Assembly (NCBI GenBank): GCA_943787485.1
Contig: CALSMP010000001.1
Coordinates: 124,001-188,000 of the forward strand
Direction of reading: 5' to 3'
Origin: an uncultured Luminiphilus sp.
GTDB taxonomy: Bacteria; Pseudomonadota; Gammaproteobacteria; Pseudomonadales; Halieaceae
Length of the DNA: 64,000 nucleotides
Shown: positions 1-8,942 of the stretch, piece after piece
How positions within the stretch are numbered: position 1 is the first letter of the stretch
How the letters are laid out: each line of letters opens with the position of its first letter
Notes under the pieces: model-generated
Database searches by the model: none
What the model saw: only the letters and a program-made list of their open reading frames with translations
Told to the model about the DNA's origin: nothing
Program-made: the position numbers and the translations under genes

Positions 1-100
1 TCAGTGAGCTACTCAGCAGTGCAGCAATGCATCCCAGCCACAAAAGCATCGCGCCCAGGGTGGAGCGAGGGGTTGGTGCGGTGAACACTCGGTAGGTCAT
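1..100 (-). CDS. Partial small membrane protein (N-terminus only)
   Basis: Only the first 33 codons lie in the window; the 3' end is cut off by the window edge. The ATG at 100-98 opens a frame starting MTYRVFTAPTPRS, followed by a hydrophobic stretch (LGAMLLWLGCIAALL) that looks like a membrane helix or a signal anchor. A purine-rich AGAGGCAA precedes the start by about 10 bases. The family is not recognised. It is read in the same direction as ggt and lies just downstream of it. Confidence 0.4.
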   Translation of the reverse strand, partial: MTYRVFTAPTPRSTLGAMLLWLGCIAALLSSSL

Positions 101-162
101 CGAAGAATTGCCTCTGGTTAAGAATTAAGGAGGTAAAGAACAAGGAGGTAAAGATAGCGTCC

Positions 163-1965
163 TTAGTAGGCCACGAAGCCCCCAGGGAGCCGCATGTCAG
201 CGTAGCCCTCACGCCACTGGCCGTTCATCCGAATGGAAATGACCCGCCCCAGACTTTCTGTGGTGGGCGTCAGCGCATGGCCTTTGGCTTTCAATAGGCC
301 GAGCGTATCGGCACTGATCCCCGATTCGACGGCGACCTCATCGGGCATCCACTGATGGTGCACCCGTGGCGCGGCGATGGCCTCAGATGCGTTCAGTCCG
401 AACACAATCGTATTCAATACTGTCTGCAACACGCTGGTGATAATCACTGAACCACCGGGGCTACCTGTTGCCAGTAGAGGCCTTCCGTCCTTGAGCACCA
501 GGGTGGGCGACATAGAGGATAAGGGTCTGCGGCCCGGTGCAACGGCATTGGCCTCGCCTTGAATGAGACCATAGGCGTTGGGGAAGCCAGGTCGTGCAGC
601 AAAATCATCCATCTCGTTGTTCATCAAAATACCGGTTCCAGGAATCACGATGTGTGACCCGTAACTAAAGTTTAGGGTGTAAGTGTTGGACACAACATTT
701 CCCGCGCTGTCGGCCACGCTGAAGTGCGTTGTTTGTTTGCTTTCCTCAAGCCCCGGATTACCCGGGCCAATCTGACTCGAGGGCGTCGCCCGTTGACTGT
801 CAATGAGTAGCCTTCGTTCATCCGCATAGGATTCGCTAATGAGCGCTTTGGCAGGGATGGGGGTTTGATCCGGATCCCCCAAATGCTTGCTTCGATCGGC
901 GTATGCGAGCTTCATGCTTTCGATCAAGTGATGCAAATATGCGGCCGAGTTGTGGCCCATCGCCTCAAGGGGGTAGGGAGCTAACAAATTCAGCATCTGT
1001 ACCAGATGGATTCCACCCGATGAGGGCGGTGGTGCAGATATGATCTCATGGCCTCGAAACCAGCCTCTGATGGGTGTGCGCTCGACGGGTTGATAGGCAG
1101 CGAGGTCTTGTCGCGAGATGAGGCCGCCGTTTGCCGCCATGTCATCGGCAATCATGGCGGCAGTCTCGCCGCCGTAAAAACCGTCTTTTCCGTTGGCTTG
1201 AATCCGTCGTAGGGTGGCGGCGAGTTCGGGTTGCTTGAAGAGGCTGCCCACGGGCGCGATGCTGCCATCGGCTGCAAAAAATACCGTGCGTGTTGGCGGG
1301 TATTTTGTGAGCTGTTCAGCCGCGCCCAGTACATCCGCGTACAGGTCAACCGTCATCGGGAAACCCTGCTCGGCCAAATCGATGGCCGGTTGGATGACTT
1401 GCTCAAGCGGCAGTGAGCCGTAGGTATCAAGGGCATACAACAGTCCCGCGACGGTACCCGGAACCCCCGAGGCGGCGTGGCTGAAGTACGCCATCTCCTC
1501 GTTGACCGAGCCATCGTCATTCAAATACATGTCGCGGGAAGCGCGCGCTGGGGCGATTTCGCGATAGTCGATAAAGACCTGACGATTCTCCTTTGCCAGG
1601 TGGATCAGCATAAAGCCACCGCCACCAATGTTGCCCGCACGGGGTAACGTGACAGCGAGGGCGAAGCCGGTCGCCACCGCCGCATCTATGGCATTGCCCC
1701 CGGCCTGGAGCATGCTGAGCCCGGCCTGGCTCGCGAGTCGCTCGGGTCCGACGACCATATTGCCAGCGGCAATCTCGGGGATAAAACGCGAGCCCAGATC
1801 AATGAGGGCAGGCGTGACGGGCGGGTTTTCGGCGGTCGCTGATTGGGCAGGGCTCTGGGGCAATAGCACCAGAAGTAAAATCCCAAGTCCCAGGCGCCAA
1901 CAGTACGGCGATCGATCGCTGCGAAAATGGCGAGAGACAAAACGGGTTTGGCTCGGTGAGGTCAT
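163..1965 (-). CDS. ggt: Gamma-glutamyltransferase (gamma-glutamyltranspeptidase), exported
   Basis: Periplasmic enzyme that cleaves the gamma-glutamyl bond of glutathione and related amides or transfers the glutamyl group. The precursor of about 600 residues is processed by itself into two subunits. The N-terminus carries a basic stretch and a hydrophobic signal segment (LGLGILLLVLLPQSPAQSA, roughly residues 30-48). The large subunit has the typical ...GGNAIDAAVATGFALAVT... and GNIGGGGFM motifs. The autocleavage site is QTTHFSV, with the catalytic Thr near residue 412, followed by the family block GILMNNEMDDF. The later PSSGG and SPGGS motifs are also present. The frame stays open upstream to 2235, but that would overlap pdxH by 70 bases and add 90 unrelated residues, so the ATG at 1965, just before the signal peptide, is preferred. 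It is transcribed away from pdxH. Confidence 0.95.
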   Translation of the reverse strand: MTSPSQTRFVSRHFRSDRSPYCWRLGLGILLLVLLPQSPAQSATAENPPVTPALIDLGSRFIPEIAAGNMVVGPERLASQAGLSMLQAGGNAIDAAVATGFALAVTLPRAGNIGGGGFMLIHLAKENRQVFIDYREIAPARASRDMYLNDDGSVNEEMAYFSHAASGVPGTVAGLLYALDTYGSLPLEQVIQPAIDLAEQGFPMTVDLYADVLGAAEQLTKYPPTRTVFFAADGSIAPVGSLFKQPELAATLRRIQANGKDGFYGGETAAMIADDMAANGGLISRQDLAAYQPVERTPIRGWFRGHEIISAPPPSSGGIHLVQMLNLLAPYPLEAMGHNSAAYLHHLIESMKLAYADRSKHLGDPDQTPIPAKALISESYADERRLLIDSQRATPSSQIGPGNPGLEESKQTTHFSVADSAGNVVSNTYTLNFSYGSHIVIPGTGILMNNEMDDFAARPGFPNAYGLIQGEANAVAPGRRPLSSMSPTLVLKDGRPLLATGSPGGSVIITSVLQTVLNTIVFGLNASEAIAAPRVHHQWMPDEVAVESGISADTLGLLKAKGHALTPTTESLGRVISIRMNGQWREGYADMRLPGGFVAY

Positions 1966-2165
1966 AGGGGGGTGAACTCGTCTTGCTTTGGGCCGCAAAA
2001 ATACCGCGCCTTGGGTGCTGACGCTAGCCTCTCTCCAGAGTTTGTCTGAGATATCCGCAGAGTAGGCGTGCAGCGCGCGCTTGGGGTGTGCGTTAAGACC
2101 AGCACCACCTTTACTCGCAAGCCGCGGTAAACTAGACCCAAGCGCAACGACGGGGGCACCCGCAG

Positions 2166-2801
2166 ATGAACTACGAAGATCATCGACGACAATATCTATT
2201 GGGCGGACTCCACCGGAGCATGCTGCCGGAGTCACCTCTTGATCTGTTCGAACAGTGGCAGCAGCAGGCTATTGATGCGGGGCTGAAGGATCCCACTGCG
2301 GTAGCGCTGGCGACCGCTGATCCGTCGGGCGGGCTTTGGCAACGCTTGGTGTTGCTCAAGGGGGTTTCCGACGGCGGGTTTGTTTTTTACACCAACTACC
2401 AGAGCAACAAAGCCATGGCCTTGGCGGCAGAGCCCAGGGCCTCTATGTTGTTTCCTTGGAATGAACTTGATCGACAGGTGATTGTAGCGGGCCGTGTTGC
2501 AGCGATTGGTGCCGAGGAGAGCGATGCGTATTTTGCGAGCCGACCGCGAGACAGTCAGTTGGGCGCCTGGGCGTCGAGTCAGAGTCAGCCCATCGATAAT
2601 CGCGCCGCGCTGGAGGCGCAGTACGCGGCGGTGGCGGACCGCTTTGCGGGCGCGGACATTCCGCGGCCACCGCATTGGGGAGGGTATCGATTACACCCTG
2701 AAACCATTGAGTTTTGGCAGGGGGGTGAGCATCGTTTGCACGATCGTTTTCGTTACACGCGCCAAAGTGCCGCCTGGTCGGTAAGTCGCTTGCAGCCCTA
2801 G
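2166..2801 (+). CDS. pdxH: Pyridoxine/pyridoxamine 5'-phosphate oxidase
   Basis: FMN-dependent oxidase that makes pyridoxal 5'-phosphate from pyridoxine or pyridoxamine phosphate, the last step of vitamin B6 synthesis and salvage. At 211 residues it has the usual family length. Recognisable family blocks run in order: FEQWQQQAIDAGLKDPTAVALATA at the N-terminus, RLVLLKGVSDGGFVFYTNY (FMN binding), a central SRPRDSQLGAWASSQS block, then PPHWGGYRLHPETIEFWQG and RLHDRFRY near the C-terminus. The ATG at 2166 gives the canonical N-terminus (MNYEDHRRQYLLGGL). It is divergent from ggt and convergent with cinA; the 24 bases between pdxH and cinA hold no clear terminator. Confidence 0.97.
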   Translation: MNYEDHRRQYLLGGLHRSMLPESPLDLFEQWQQQAIDAGLKDPTAVALATADPSGGLWQRLVLLKGVSDGGFVFYTNYQSNKAMALAAEPRASMLFPWNELDRQVIVAGRVAAIGAEESDAYFASRPRDSQLGAWASSQSQPIDNRAALEAQYAAVADRFAGADIPRPPHWGGYRLHPETIEFWQGGEHRLHDRFRYTRQSAAWSVSRLQP

Positions 2802-2825
2802 TGCTTGCCCCTAACAGCCCTTTCG

Positions 2826-4100
2826 TTATTGGGCCTGGCGGGTGAAGTAATGGGGGAGAGCGGGCAATCCCAGCAAGTGCCTGCGGATTAAATCCAGCGC
2901 CACGGCGGCGACCAACTGCTGAAAAAGTGTTCGCGACCCCGGTATTTGCGCGCAGTGTGCCCGCAGATCTTCCCGTGTTCCCCAGGCCAACCACACGGTT
3001 CCGACTGGCTTGTCCTCCGTTCCACCGTCGGGGCCGGCAATTCCTGATACCGCCACACCGATGTCGGCCCCGGATTGATCGAGGGCACCTAGGACCATCT
3101 GGCGGACCACCGCTTCGCTCACCGCCCCCGATTCTTCAAGCACCTGATGGCTGACAGCGAGCAGGGATTGTTTCGCTTCGTTGGCGTAGGTCACGAAACC
3201 CGTGCCAAACACCGTCGAGGATCCGGGCTCTCGGGTGATCATCGAGGCAATCAGGCCCCCGGTGCAGGATTCGGCAGTGGTCAGGGTTTTGCGCTGGCGC
3301 CTCAACGCATCCTGCACGACCTGCGCTAATTGTGTTTCTCCCTCACCGAGAATGTGGTCGCCAAACTTGGCCTCGAGCAACTCATAGGCGCGGGTTTGAT
3401 CGGGCACCTCATGGGCGTGGGCAACCGTCAGCTTCAGCTCCAGCTGCGGCATGCCAGCCCGAAATCCAAGATTGACCGTTGTGGGCCATTGATCCCCTAG
3501 CTCCTTCGCCCACTGCTGAATGGTGGACTCCCCCACGCCGAAGGTTTGAACGCGCCGGATGTAAGCCGGGGCGCCACCCAGCGTCGCCGTCAGGGAGTCG
3601 GCGACCGCGGGTAGCATGGCGGCAAGCTCGGAGGGCACGCCCGGGGTCGTGAGGAGCAGGCAGTTGTTGAGGGTCAGGGCAAATCCCACCGCGCTCCCCA
3701 CGGGGTTGTCGATGAGGGTGGCACCGGTTGGCAGCCAAGCTTGTTTCATGTTGGCAGGATTGGCGCGAATGCGCCGTCGTTCGCACCAAGCCTCCACGTG
3801 AGCGCGAGCCTTGGGGTGCTCTACTAGCGGCGCTGCGCAAAGGTCCGCGACAATACTGGCGGTTAGATCATCGTCGGTTGGCCCCAAGCCCCCGTTAATG
3901 ATGATGGCCCGGTGGTCCTGACTGAGTCGTGTGATGGCTGTTCGTAGCGCCTCGGGATCATCGCCCACGGTGCACTTTTCGGCCACGAGAATACCTTGCG
4001 ACAGGAGATGTCGGGCGATAAGCGCCGAGTTACTGTCCACCGTGTCCCCGGTCATGAGTTCGTGGCCCGTGAGTAAGAGGGCGATCGCCGGTGATGACAT
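2826..4100 (-). CDS. cinA: CinA: competence/damage-inducible MoCF-domain protein fused to nicotinamide-nucleotide amidase (PncC)
   Basis: Two-domain CinA protein of 424 residues. The N-terminal half is the molybdopterin-binding-like (COG1058) domain, with TGHELMTGDTVDSNSALIAR and the NGGLGPTDDDLT motif around residue 70. The C-terminal half is the PncC deamidase, with TAESCTGG around residue 275 and the later VSGIAGPDGGTEDKPVGTVW block. PncC converts nicotinamide mononucleotide to nicotinic acid mononucleotide for NAD recycling. The COG1058 half has been linked to ADP-ribose pyrophosphatase activity in some bacteria. An AGGA-type ribosome site precedes the ATG at 4100. It is convergent with pdxH and divergent from cysH. 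Confidence 0.95.
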   Translation of the reverse strand: MSSPAIALLLTGHELMTGDTVDSNSALIARHLLSQGILVAEKCTVGDDPEALRTAITRLSQDHRAIIINGGLGPTDDDLTASIVADLCAAPLVEHPKARAHVEAWCERRRIRANPANMKQAWLPTGATLIDNPVGSAVGFALTLNNCLLLTTPGVPSELAAMLPAVADSLTATLGGAPAYIRRVQTFGVGESTIQQWAKELGDQWPTTVNLGFRAGMPQLELKLTVAHAHEVPDQTRAYELLEAKFGDHILGEGETQLAQVVQDALRRQRKTLTTAESCTGGLIASMITREPGSSTVFGTGFVTYANEAKQSLLAVSHQVLEESGAVSEAVVRQMVLGALDQSGADIGVAVSGIAGPDGGTEDKPVGTVWLAWGTREDLRAHCAQIPGSRTLFQQLVAAVALDLIRRHLLGLPALPHYFTRQAQ

Positions 4101-4207
4101 CCTGATTTCCTAGGTTAGGGGGCACAAGGATAACCACATATACCCCGCGAGGGACATGGTGACCTTTAGCCGCTAAGTATTCTATAAGGAAATAAAAAAC
4201 GATTATT

Positions 4208-4213
4208 TATAAT
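4208..4213 (+). promoter_or_regulatory. Putative cysH -10 box in an AT-rich upstream region
   Basis: A perfect TATAAT lies 66 bases upstream of the chosen cysH start, inside a strikingly AT-rich stretch (4178-4216) between the divergent cinA and cysH. No good -35 box sits 16-18 bases upstream. That fits an activator-dependent promoter, and CysB activates cysH in enteric bacteria. CysB control here is inference only. Confidence 0.4.
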
Positions 4214-4278
4214 TTTAGACGTTGCGCTGTAAGGTTCTTGCCCATCACTTTCTCGACCTTCAGGACACTCTGCTGGCG

Positions 4279-5106
4279 ATGGCAACTGGCACAACAACTT
4301 CCTTGACGAGGCCTCCGGTTGCGGATTTCGGGCTGACTGATTACCCCGCCACTCCTGGGGTCCAACCTGATTCCGCGACCCGCAGCGCCGAACTCGACAC
4401 ATTTTCTGACTTTGCGCACCGGCTTTTACCGGAAGCTAACCGCGCGCTCGCCGCGGCCGACCCTACCACCGCCATCGACTGGTCAATTCAATTGGCCGCA
4501 GCCTTGGCTGGACTGGAGCAGCCGCTGGCGGATTCGGAGCTTGACGGTCGCGCCTTGCCTATCGTGATGTCCACCAGTATGGGCGTTAATGCTGCTGTGA
4601 TGTTACACGCGGTGACCGCGCAATTACCGGGGATTCCCGTGGTATGGGTCGATACAGGATTTAATGTGGCGGAGGCCTACCGTGTTGCCGACCAACTTGA
4701 GCGTGACCTCAAGCTCAATTTAAAAGTGTATAGCCCGAGGATGACATCGGAACGCATCCGCTCCCTTGCTGGTGGCATACCGCTTCCTGAAGAAGCCGAC
4801 GAGCATCGGCGATTCACCCAACTCGTTAAGCTAGAGCCCTTCGATCGGGCAATTAAAGAATTGTGCCCCAGAGTGTGGCTGACAGGCATCCGGCGCGAGG
4901 AAACCGCACACCGTCGGACGCTCGATAAAGTTACCTTCGATGCCAGAGGTCTGATCAAAGTAGCCCCCTTCTTTGACGCTACCGAACAGGACCTTGAGGA
5001 CTACCGACGGCGCTATTCGCTACCCAGTACGCTGCGCTATTTCGATCCGACTAAAGTGCATGAGGGTCGGGAGTGCGGTCTGCACACTCAGTCCACAGCT
5101 GCCTAG
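4279..5106 (+). CDS. cysH: Phosphoadenylyl-sulfate (PAPS) reductase, thioredoxin-dependent
   Basis: Reduces PAPS to sulfite in assimilatory sulfate reduction. The product is 275 residues from the ATG at 4279; another 19 codons are open upstream without a better start. The N-terminal 60 residues are variable. Then come the nucleotide-binding block LPIVMSTSMGVNAAVMLHAV, the VVWVDTGFN motif, and the C-terminal redox motif GRECGLH, whose Cys carries the catalytic thiol. The paired Cys-Cys and CxxC motifs of [4Fe-4S] APS reductases are absent, with only one Cys at ELCPRVW, so PAPS specificity is favoured. No other sulfate-assimilation genes are adjacent. The region upstream is AT-rich with a TATAAT box. 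Confidence 0.9.
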   Translation: MATGTTTSLTRPPVADFGLTDYPATPGVQPDSATRSAELDTFSDFAHRLLPEANRALAAADPTTAIDWSIQLAAALAGLEQPLADSELDGRALPIVMSTSMGVNAAVMLHAVTAQLPGIPVVWVDTGFNVAEAYRVADQLERDLKLNLKVYSPRMTSERIRSLAGGIPLPEEADEHRRFTQLVKLEPFDRAIKELCPRVWLTGIRREETAHRRTLDKVTFDARGLIKVAPFFDATEQDLEDYRRRYSLPSTLRYFDPTKVHEGRECGLHTQSTAA

Positions 5107-5134
5107 GAGCTTTTAAAACTCAGCGTGTTAACAG

Positions 5135-5184
5135 TCGGCGTGGCTGTTTAAAAATCGGCGTGGCTGTTTAAAAATCGGCGTGGC
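5135..5184. repeat. Tandem 20-bp repeat duplicating the asnS 3' end (2.5 copies)
   Basis: The unit tcggcgtggctgtttaaaaa occurs at 5135-5154 and 5155-5174, followed by a half copy at 5175-5184. The innermost copy contains the last codons and stop of asnS on the minus strand; the outer copies are exact duplications of that end, just downstream of its stop. It fits replication slippage or an assembly artefact. Confidence 0.85.
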
Positions 5185-6571
5185 CGGGGGTTCGCGGGAA
5201 GGGAATGACGTCGCGCACATTTTCCATGCCGGTGATGTACGCCAACAGTCGTTCAAAGCCGAGGCCAAACCCCGCATGCGGCACCGTGCCATAGCGGCGA
5301 AGGTCGCGGTACCACCAAAGGTCGTCGCGCAGCTGATCGTCCATGCGCGCATCGAGCACATCCAGACGCTCCTCGCGCTGGGAGCCGCCGATGATTTCGC
5401 CAATACCGGGAGCGAGCACATCCATGGCGGCAACCGTTTTGCCGTCGTCGTTGAGGCGCATGTAGAACGCTTTGATTTCTTTGGGGTAGTCGGTGACGAC
5501 CACGGGACGACCGACATGGGTCTCAGCCAAGTAACGCTCGTGTTCTGATGCGAGATCCATGCCCCAGCTCACTGGGAATTCAAAGGATTGGCCACAGCCC
5601 TCCAAAATAGCAATGGCCTCGCTGTAGCTCAGACGCTCGAAGTTGGCATTCACGATACCCTCGAGGCGTGTGATAACCGTCTCATCAATGCGCTGCCGAA
5701 AAAACGCCATGTCCTCGCCGCAGCGGTTAAGCACTCTCGGCCATAACCGCGCGTAAAAAGCCGCTCTGCCAATGTGGCATTGTCGCTGAGATCGGCGAAG
5801 GCAATCTCCGGCTCTACCATCCAGAACTCGGCCAAATGCCGTGAAGTGTGTGAGTTTTCCGCACGGAAGGTCGGGCCGAAGGTGTATACCTTGCCCATGG
5901 ACAAGGCAGTGCGACTCGACGGCGAGCTGGCCGGAGACCGTGAGGAAGGAGTCCCGGCCAAAAAAAATCCTGGCTCGAATCCACCGAGCCATCAGGTCGT
6001 CTGGGTAGGTTGGCAAAATCGAGGGTGCTGACCTTGAACAGCTCACCGGCACCCTCACAATCGCTGGCGGTAATGATGGGCGTATTGACCCAGTAAAAAC
6101 CCCTCGCGATCGAAAAAACGGTGAATTGCCGAGGCCAACACGTGGCGCAACCCGGGTGATTGCCCCAAAGGTGTTGGTGCGGGTGCGGAGATGTGCCTGG
6201 GTTCGAAGATACTCAAAGCTGTGCCGCTTTTTAGCGATAGGGTAGCTTTCGGGGTCATCCACCGTGCCCACAACCACAACCTGTGACGCTTGAATCTCAA
6301 CCGCCTGCCCCTTGCCCTCAGAGGCGACTAGCTCACCGCTGACTTCAACGGCGCAGCCCGTACTCAAGCCCAACACTTCTTGCTCGTAGTTTGACAGCGT
6401 ATTGGGCACAACCGCTTGGATGGGGTCAAAGCAGGTGCCGTCATGAATGGCTAAGAAAGAAATCCCCGCTTTTGAATCCCGTTTGCTTCGAAGCCAGCCT
6501 TTGACGGTGACGGTCTCACCGAGAGCTGCATCGGGTTGGAATAAGGTGTTGATCGATTTCCACTCAGACAT
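5168..6571 (-). pseudogene. asnS: Asparaginyl-tRNA synthetase, interrupted by about six clustered frameshifts (probably sequence error)
   Basis: Class II aminoacyl-tRNA synthetase that charges tRNA-Asn with asparagine. The first ~140 residues (OB-fold anticodon-binding domain, VKGWLRSKRDSKAGISFLAI) and the last ~170 (HERYLAETHVGRPV, IGEIIGGSQREERLD, YGTVPHAGFGLGFERLL) are intact. The middle is scrambled: expected motifs appear in other frames, for example [16 protein letters not shown] near 6100-6150 and [22 protein letters not shown] near 5800-5900. By eye, breaks lie near 6150, 6097 (A5 run), 5960-5967 (A8 run), 5905, and two near 5735-5755. The overall span still equals the E. coli gene length (467 codons), so insertions and deletions nearly balance. 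The start overlaps the rnb stop (ATGTCTGA). A true pseudogene is possible but less likely. Confidence 0.85.
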
Positions 6572-8579
6572 CGGATTCAGGGTTCTCTTTGGCGGGTTTC
6601 AGGCCACAGTTTTCGGTCAGTCTAAATTGCACCTGATGGTCGGCGCCGGGCACTGCGCCCGCGTAGTCAACCTCTACCTGCTGGTTAAGTTGGAAGCGAC
6701 GTGTGGTAGAGGTCAGGCTGGCGGTCCATTTGTCAAAACTGAACTTTTCGGGGTCGTGCCGGAGGTCGACTAAACCCTCGAGCCCCGTAGCGCTCAAGCG
6801 TACGGTAAAACCAGCGCTGGTGATGTGGCATACCGTGCCTTCAAAACGTGAGTTACCCGCGGCGTTCAATCTTTCGAGGTAGTTATGGGCCAGCCACCGC
6901 TCGGCCGCCTGACTTGCCTCGCGGCTGCGAGCGATCTTTTCACTGGTTTTGCTTAGCGACTCCCCCGCTACTTTGTCGGCGGTTTCTTTTGCCAGTACGG
7001 CTTTAATTTGGCGGTGCGCCATGAAGTCGAAATACTTGCGCAAGGGTGACGTGGCGTTAGTGTAAGCGGGAAGCGCCATGCCCATATGCTCTCTGGATTG
7101 AACGCTAAAAGCGGCGCGGGTCAGCATTCGATTTACCATGCTTCGCAGAGGCTGGTCATGTGGTTGGCCAAGCGCGGTGAGGATTTGCCTATAGCCTGCC
7201 ACTGTGTCCAGTGGTGTGTTCACCAGGTCCGGCTGATAACGCGACAAAAAGTCCTTCGCTTCATCGAGCCGGTCTTTGCGAAATCCCGAGTGAACCACAA
7301 AGGGTCCGGTCGCGCTGGCGTCGGTTAGCAGCAGCGCAGCGCATCGATTGGTTGCAATCATGCACTCTTCTACCAGGTGCTGTGACGCGAGCTTTTCTCC
7401 CTGCTCGATGGTTTCAATTTGCTTTGCATCATTAAGCTGCCAGCGGTATTCCTGGCGGTCTTCCATGACCAGCTCGTGTTCTTCCCGGTACCGACGAAGC
7501 GCCCGATAAGCCTGAACCAATGCCTCGAGGGGGTTTGACCAGGCGATGAGCTCGTCGTTGTGACCGGTCACATAGCGATCGACAGCTGCATAGGTTAATT
7601 TGGCACGGGATCTGATGGTGCCTTTGACAAACTCGTACTCAGAGACACAGCCGTTGTCACTGACCATCATCTTGCACACAAGCGCCGGCCGGGTGGCTTC
7701 TTCGCTGAGCGCGCAGAGGTCTCGGCTGATTGTCTCGGGTAACATCGGGATGGCGTCGCCGTGGAAATAAACTGAGGTGCCCCTCGCGAGCAAGGCGGCC
7801 TCGGCCTCGGGACAGCCCTCTAGGTAAGCGGTAGGGTCCGCAATCGCCACGTAAAGCGTCCAGCCTTCACTCGTGACCTCGGCGTACAGCGCATCGTCTA
7901 TATCCACGGTGCGCGCTGAGTCAATCGACACGAAGGCGAGGTGTGTTAAATCGACCCGATCCGCTTCCTCAAGAGGGCGCTGGCTGGCAGCGTAGTCCGC
8001 TAGCATTTTGGCCTCTTTGTCAGGCCACTCCCAGGGAATTCCAACCCGCGTCGCGCAGTATCGATTCTCTATGCCGGGGGTTTGTGTATTGCCCAGCAGC
8101 TGTAAGACCTTGGCGGAGGGTTTGCCATCTTTGATGGGGTGTCGCAGCAGGGCGCACTCGACAAAATCCCCGGCCTTGGCACCATTTCGAGCGTGTGGGG
8201 GAATAAACAGCCATCGACTGAGGTTGTGTAAATCGGGCTCGACAAACACCGCCTTGCCCTTGGTAATCACCTTGCCGACGAAACGGTCGAGCGGTGACTC
8301 GATCAGTCGTTCGATTTCAGCGACCGTCCGGCCTTCTTTTGCTTTTCCCTTGCCTTTGCCATCTTTTGCTGGCGCCGGTCGAATACAAATGCCTACGCGA
8401 TCACCGGGCAGCACCTTTAGCATTTCGTCTGGGGGGATAAAAATTTCCCGCCCGTCATCGACGACAGCAAATCCGTAGCGGTTTTGCGTACCTTTGACGG
8501 TCGCCTCAGCGTGCTCTTTCTGGGATTCAATTTTCTGTTTGAGCCCCTGCAACTGAGCCATTGCATCGTTGTTCAGCAT
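6564..8579 (-). CDS. rnb: Exoribonuclease II family 3'-5' exonuclease (RNB domain)
   Basis: Processive 3'-5' exoribonuclease acting on mRNA. The product is 671 residues from the ATG at 8579, chosen because AGGAG lies about 11 bases upstream; a further 24 codons are open without such a site. Order of domains: a cold-shock/OB region with a KGKGKAKEG linker, then the RNB catalytic core with FVSIDSARTVDIDDALYAE and its four metal-binding aspartates, YVAIADPTAYL, and the late SREHMGMALPAYTNATSPLRKYFDFM block, then a C-terminal S1-like domain. Length and N-terminus match RNase II more than RNase R, which is also present at 45651-48101. The stop overlaps the asnS start, so the two genes are likely co-transcribed. 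Confidence 0.9.
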   Translation of the reverse strand: MLNNDAMAQLQGLKQKIESQKEHAEATVKGTQNRYGFAVVDDGREIFIPPDEMLKVLPGDRVGICIRPAPAKDGKGKGKAKEGRTVAEIERLIESPLDRFVGKVITKGKAVFVEPDLHNLSRWLFIPPHARNGAKAGDFVECALLRHPIKDGKPSAKVLQLLGNTQTPGIENRYCATRVGIPWEWPDKEAKMLADYAASQRPLEEADRVDLTHLAFVSIDSARTVDIDDALYAEVTSEGWTLYVAIADPTAYLEGCPEAEAALLARGTSVYFHGDAIPMLPETISRDLCALSEEATRPALVCKMMVSDNGCVSEYEFVKGTIRSRAKLTYAAVDRYVTGHNDELIAWSNPLEALVQAYRALRRYREEHELVMEDRQEYRWQLNDAKQIETIEQGEKLASQHLVEECMIATNRCAALLLTDASATGPFVVHSGFRKDRLDEAKDFLSRYQPDLVNTPLDTVAGYRQILTALGQPHDQPLRSMVNRMLTRAAFSVQSREHMGMALPAYTNATSPLRKYFDFMAHRQIKAVLAKETADKVAGESLSKTSEKIARSREASQAAERWLAHNYLERLNAAGNSRFEGTVCHITSAGFTVRLSATGLEGLVDLRHDPEKFSFDKWTASLTSTTRRFQLNQQVEVDYAGAVPGADHQVQFRLTENCGLKPAKENPESDV

Positions 8580-8730
8580 GGCTGATCGGAACTCCTGACA
8601 ACACGTTAGCTGCGAGACACTTGGTGCAATAGCCCAAGCCAATCTCATCAATTTGGGATCGACATGCTAGCGAAAAACCACTCGGCTGTCAGCGAGAAGT
8701 TGCCGTGGATGCGAGATTTTGCAACTTGCA

Positions 8731-8759
8731 TTGACAGCGGAGAAAGGGAGGGGTTTACT
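8731..8759 (+). promoter_or_regulatory. Putative sigma-70 promoter (TTGACA-17-TTTACT)
   Basis: A perfect TTGACA at 8731-8736 is followed after 17 bases by TTTACT at 8754-8759. It sits in the 363-base gap (8580-8942) between the divergent rnb and the PIN-PhoH gene. Transcription would begin near 8766, about 175 bases upstream of the PIN-PhoH start. It could drive that gene with a long leader, or a short RNA ending near 8901. Confidence 0.5.
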
Positions 8760-8853
8760 GTCAATGAGCCGAAAATAAGTGAGTAGGACGAACGTTGTTG
8801 ACGAACCGAGCTAATCCAGCAGGATTTTCGCCGACAAGCAACACGCCACAGCA

Positions 8854-8901
8854 CCTCCCGAGCGCCTCGGGGAGGAACGTCCAGTCGGCGCTGCCTTTTT
8901 T
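8854..8901 (+). terminator. Strong hairpin plus T-run upstream of the PIN-PhoH gene; terminator, attenuator or small-RNA end
   Basis: CCTCCCGAG (8854-8862) pairs with CTCGGGGAGG (8866-8875) across a 3-base loop, with one bulged G. A small GGC-GCT-GCC element and a run of six T at 8896-8901 follow. It lies 42 bases before the PIN-PhoH start and about 100 bases after the promoter at 8731. The T-run is 20 bases from the large stem, so it is not a textbook terminator. The rest of the 8580-8942 gap shows no convincing gene. Confidence 0.4.
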
Positions 8902-8942
8902 GAAGTATCCATCCGTTTGTTATCAATCCAGAGGTCTTGTTT

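Noticed and set aside
1966..2235. N-terminal extension of ggt by 90 residues
   Set aside because: It would overlap pdxH and place the signal peptide inside the protein.
5735..6150. asnS as a genuine pseudogene
   Set aside because: Total length and both ends are intact and other key genes in the window show similar indels; sequence error is simpler, though not proven.
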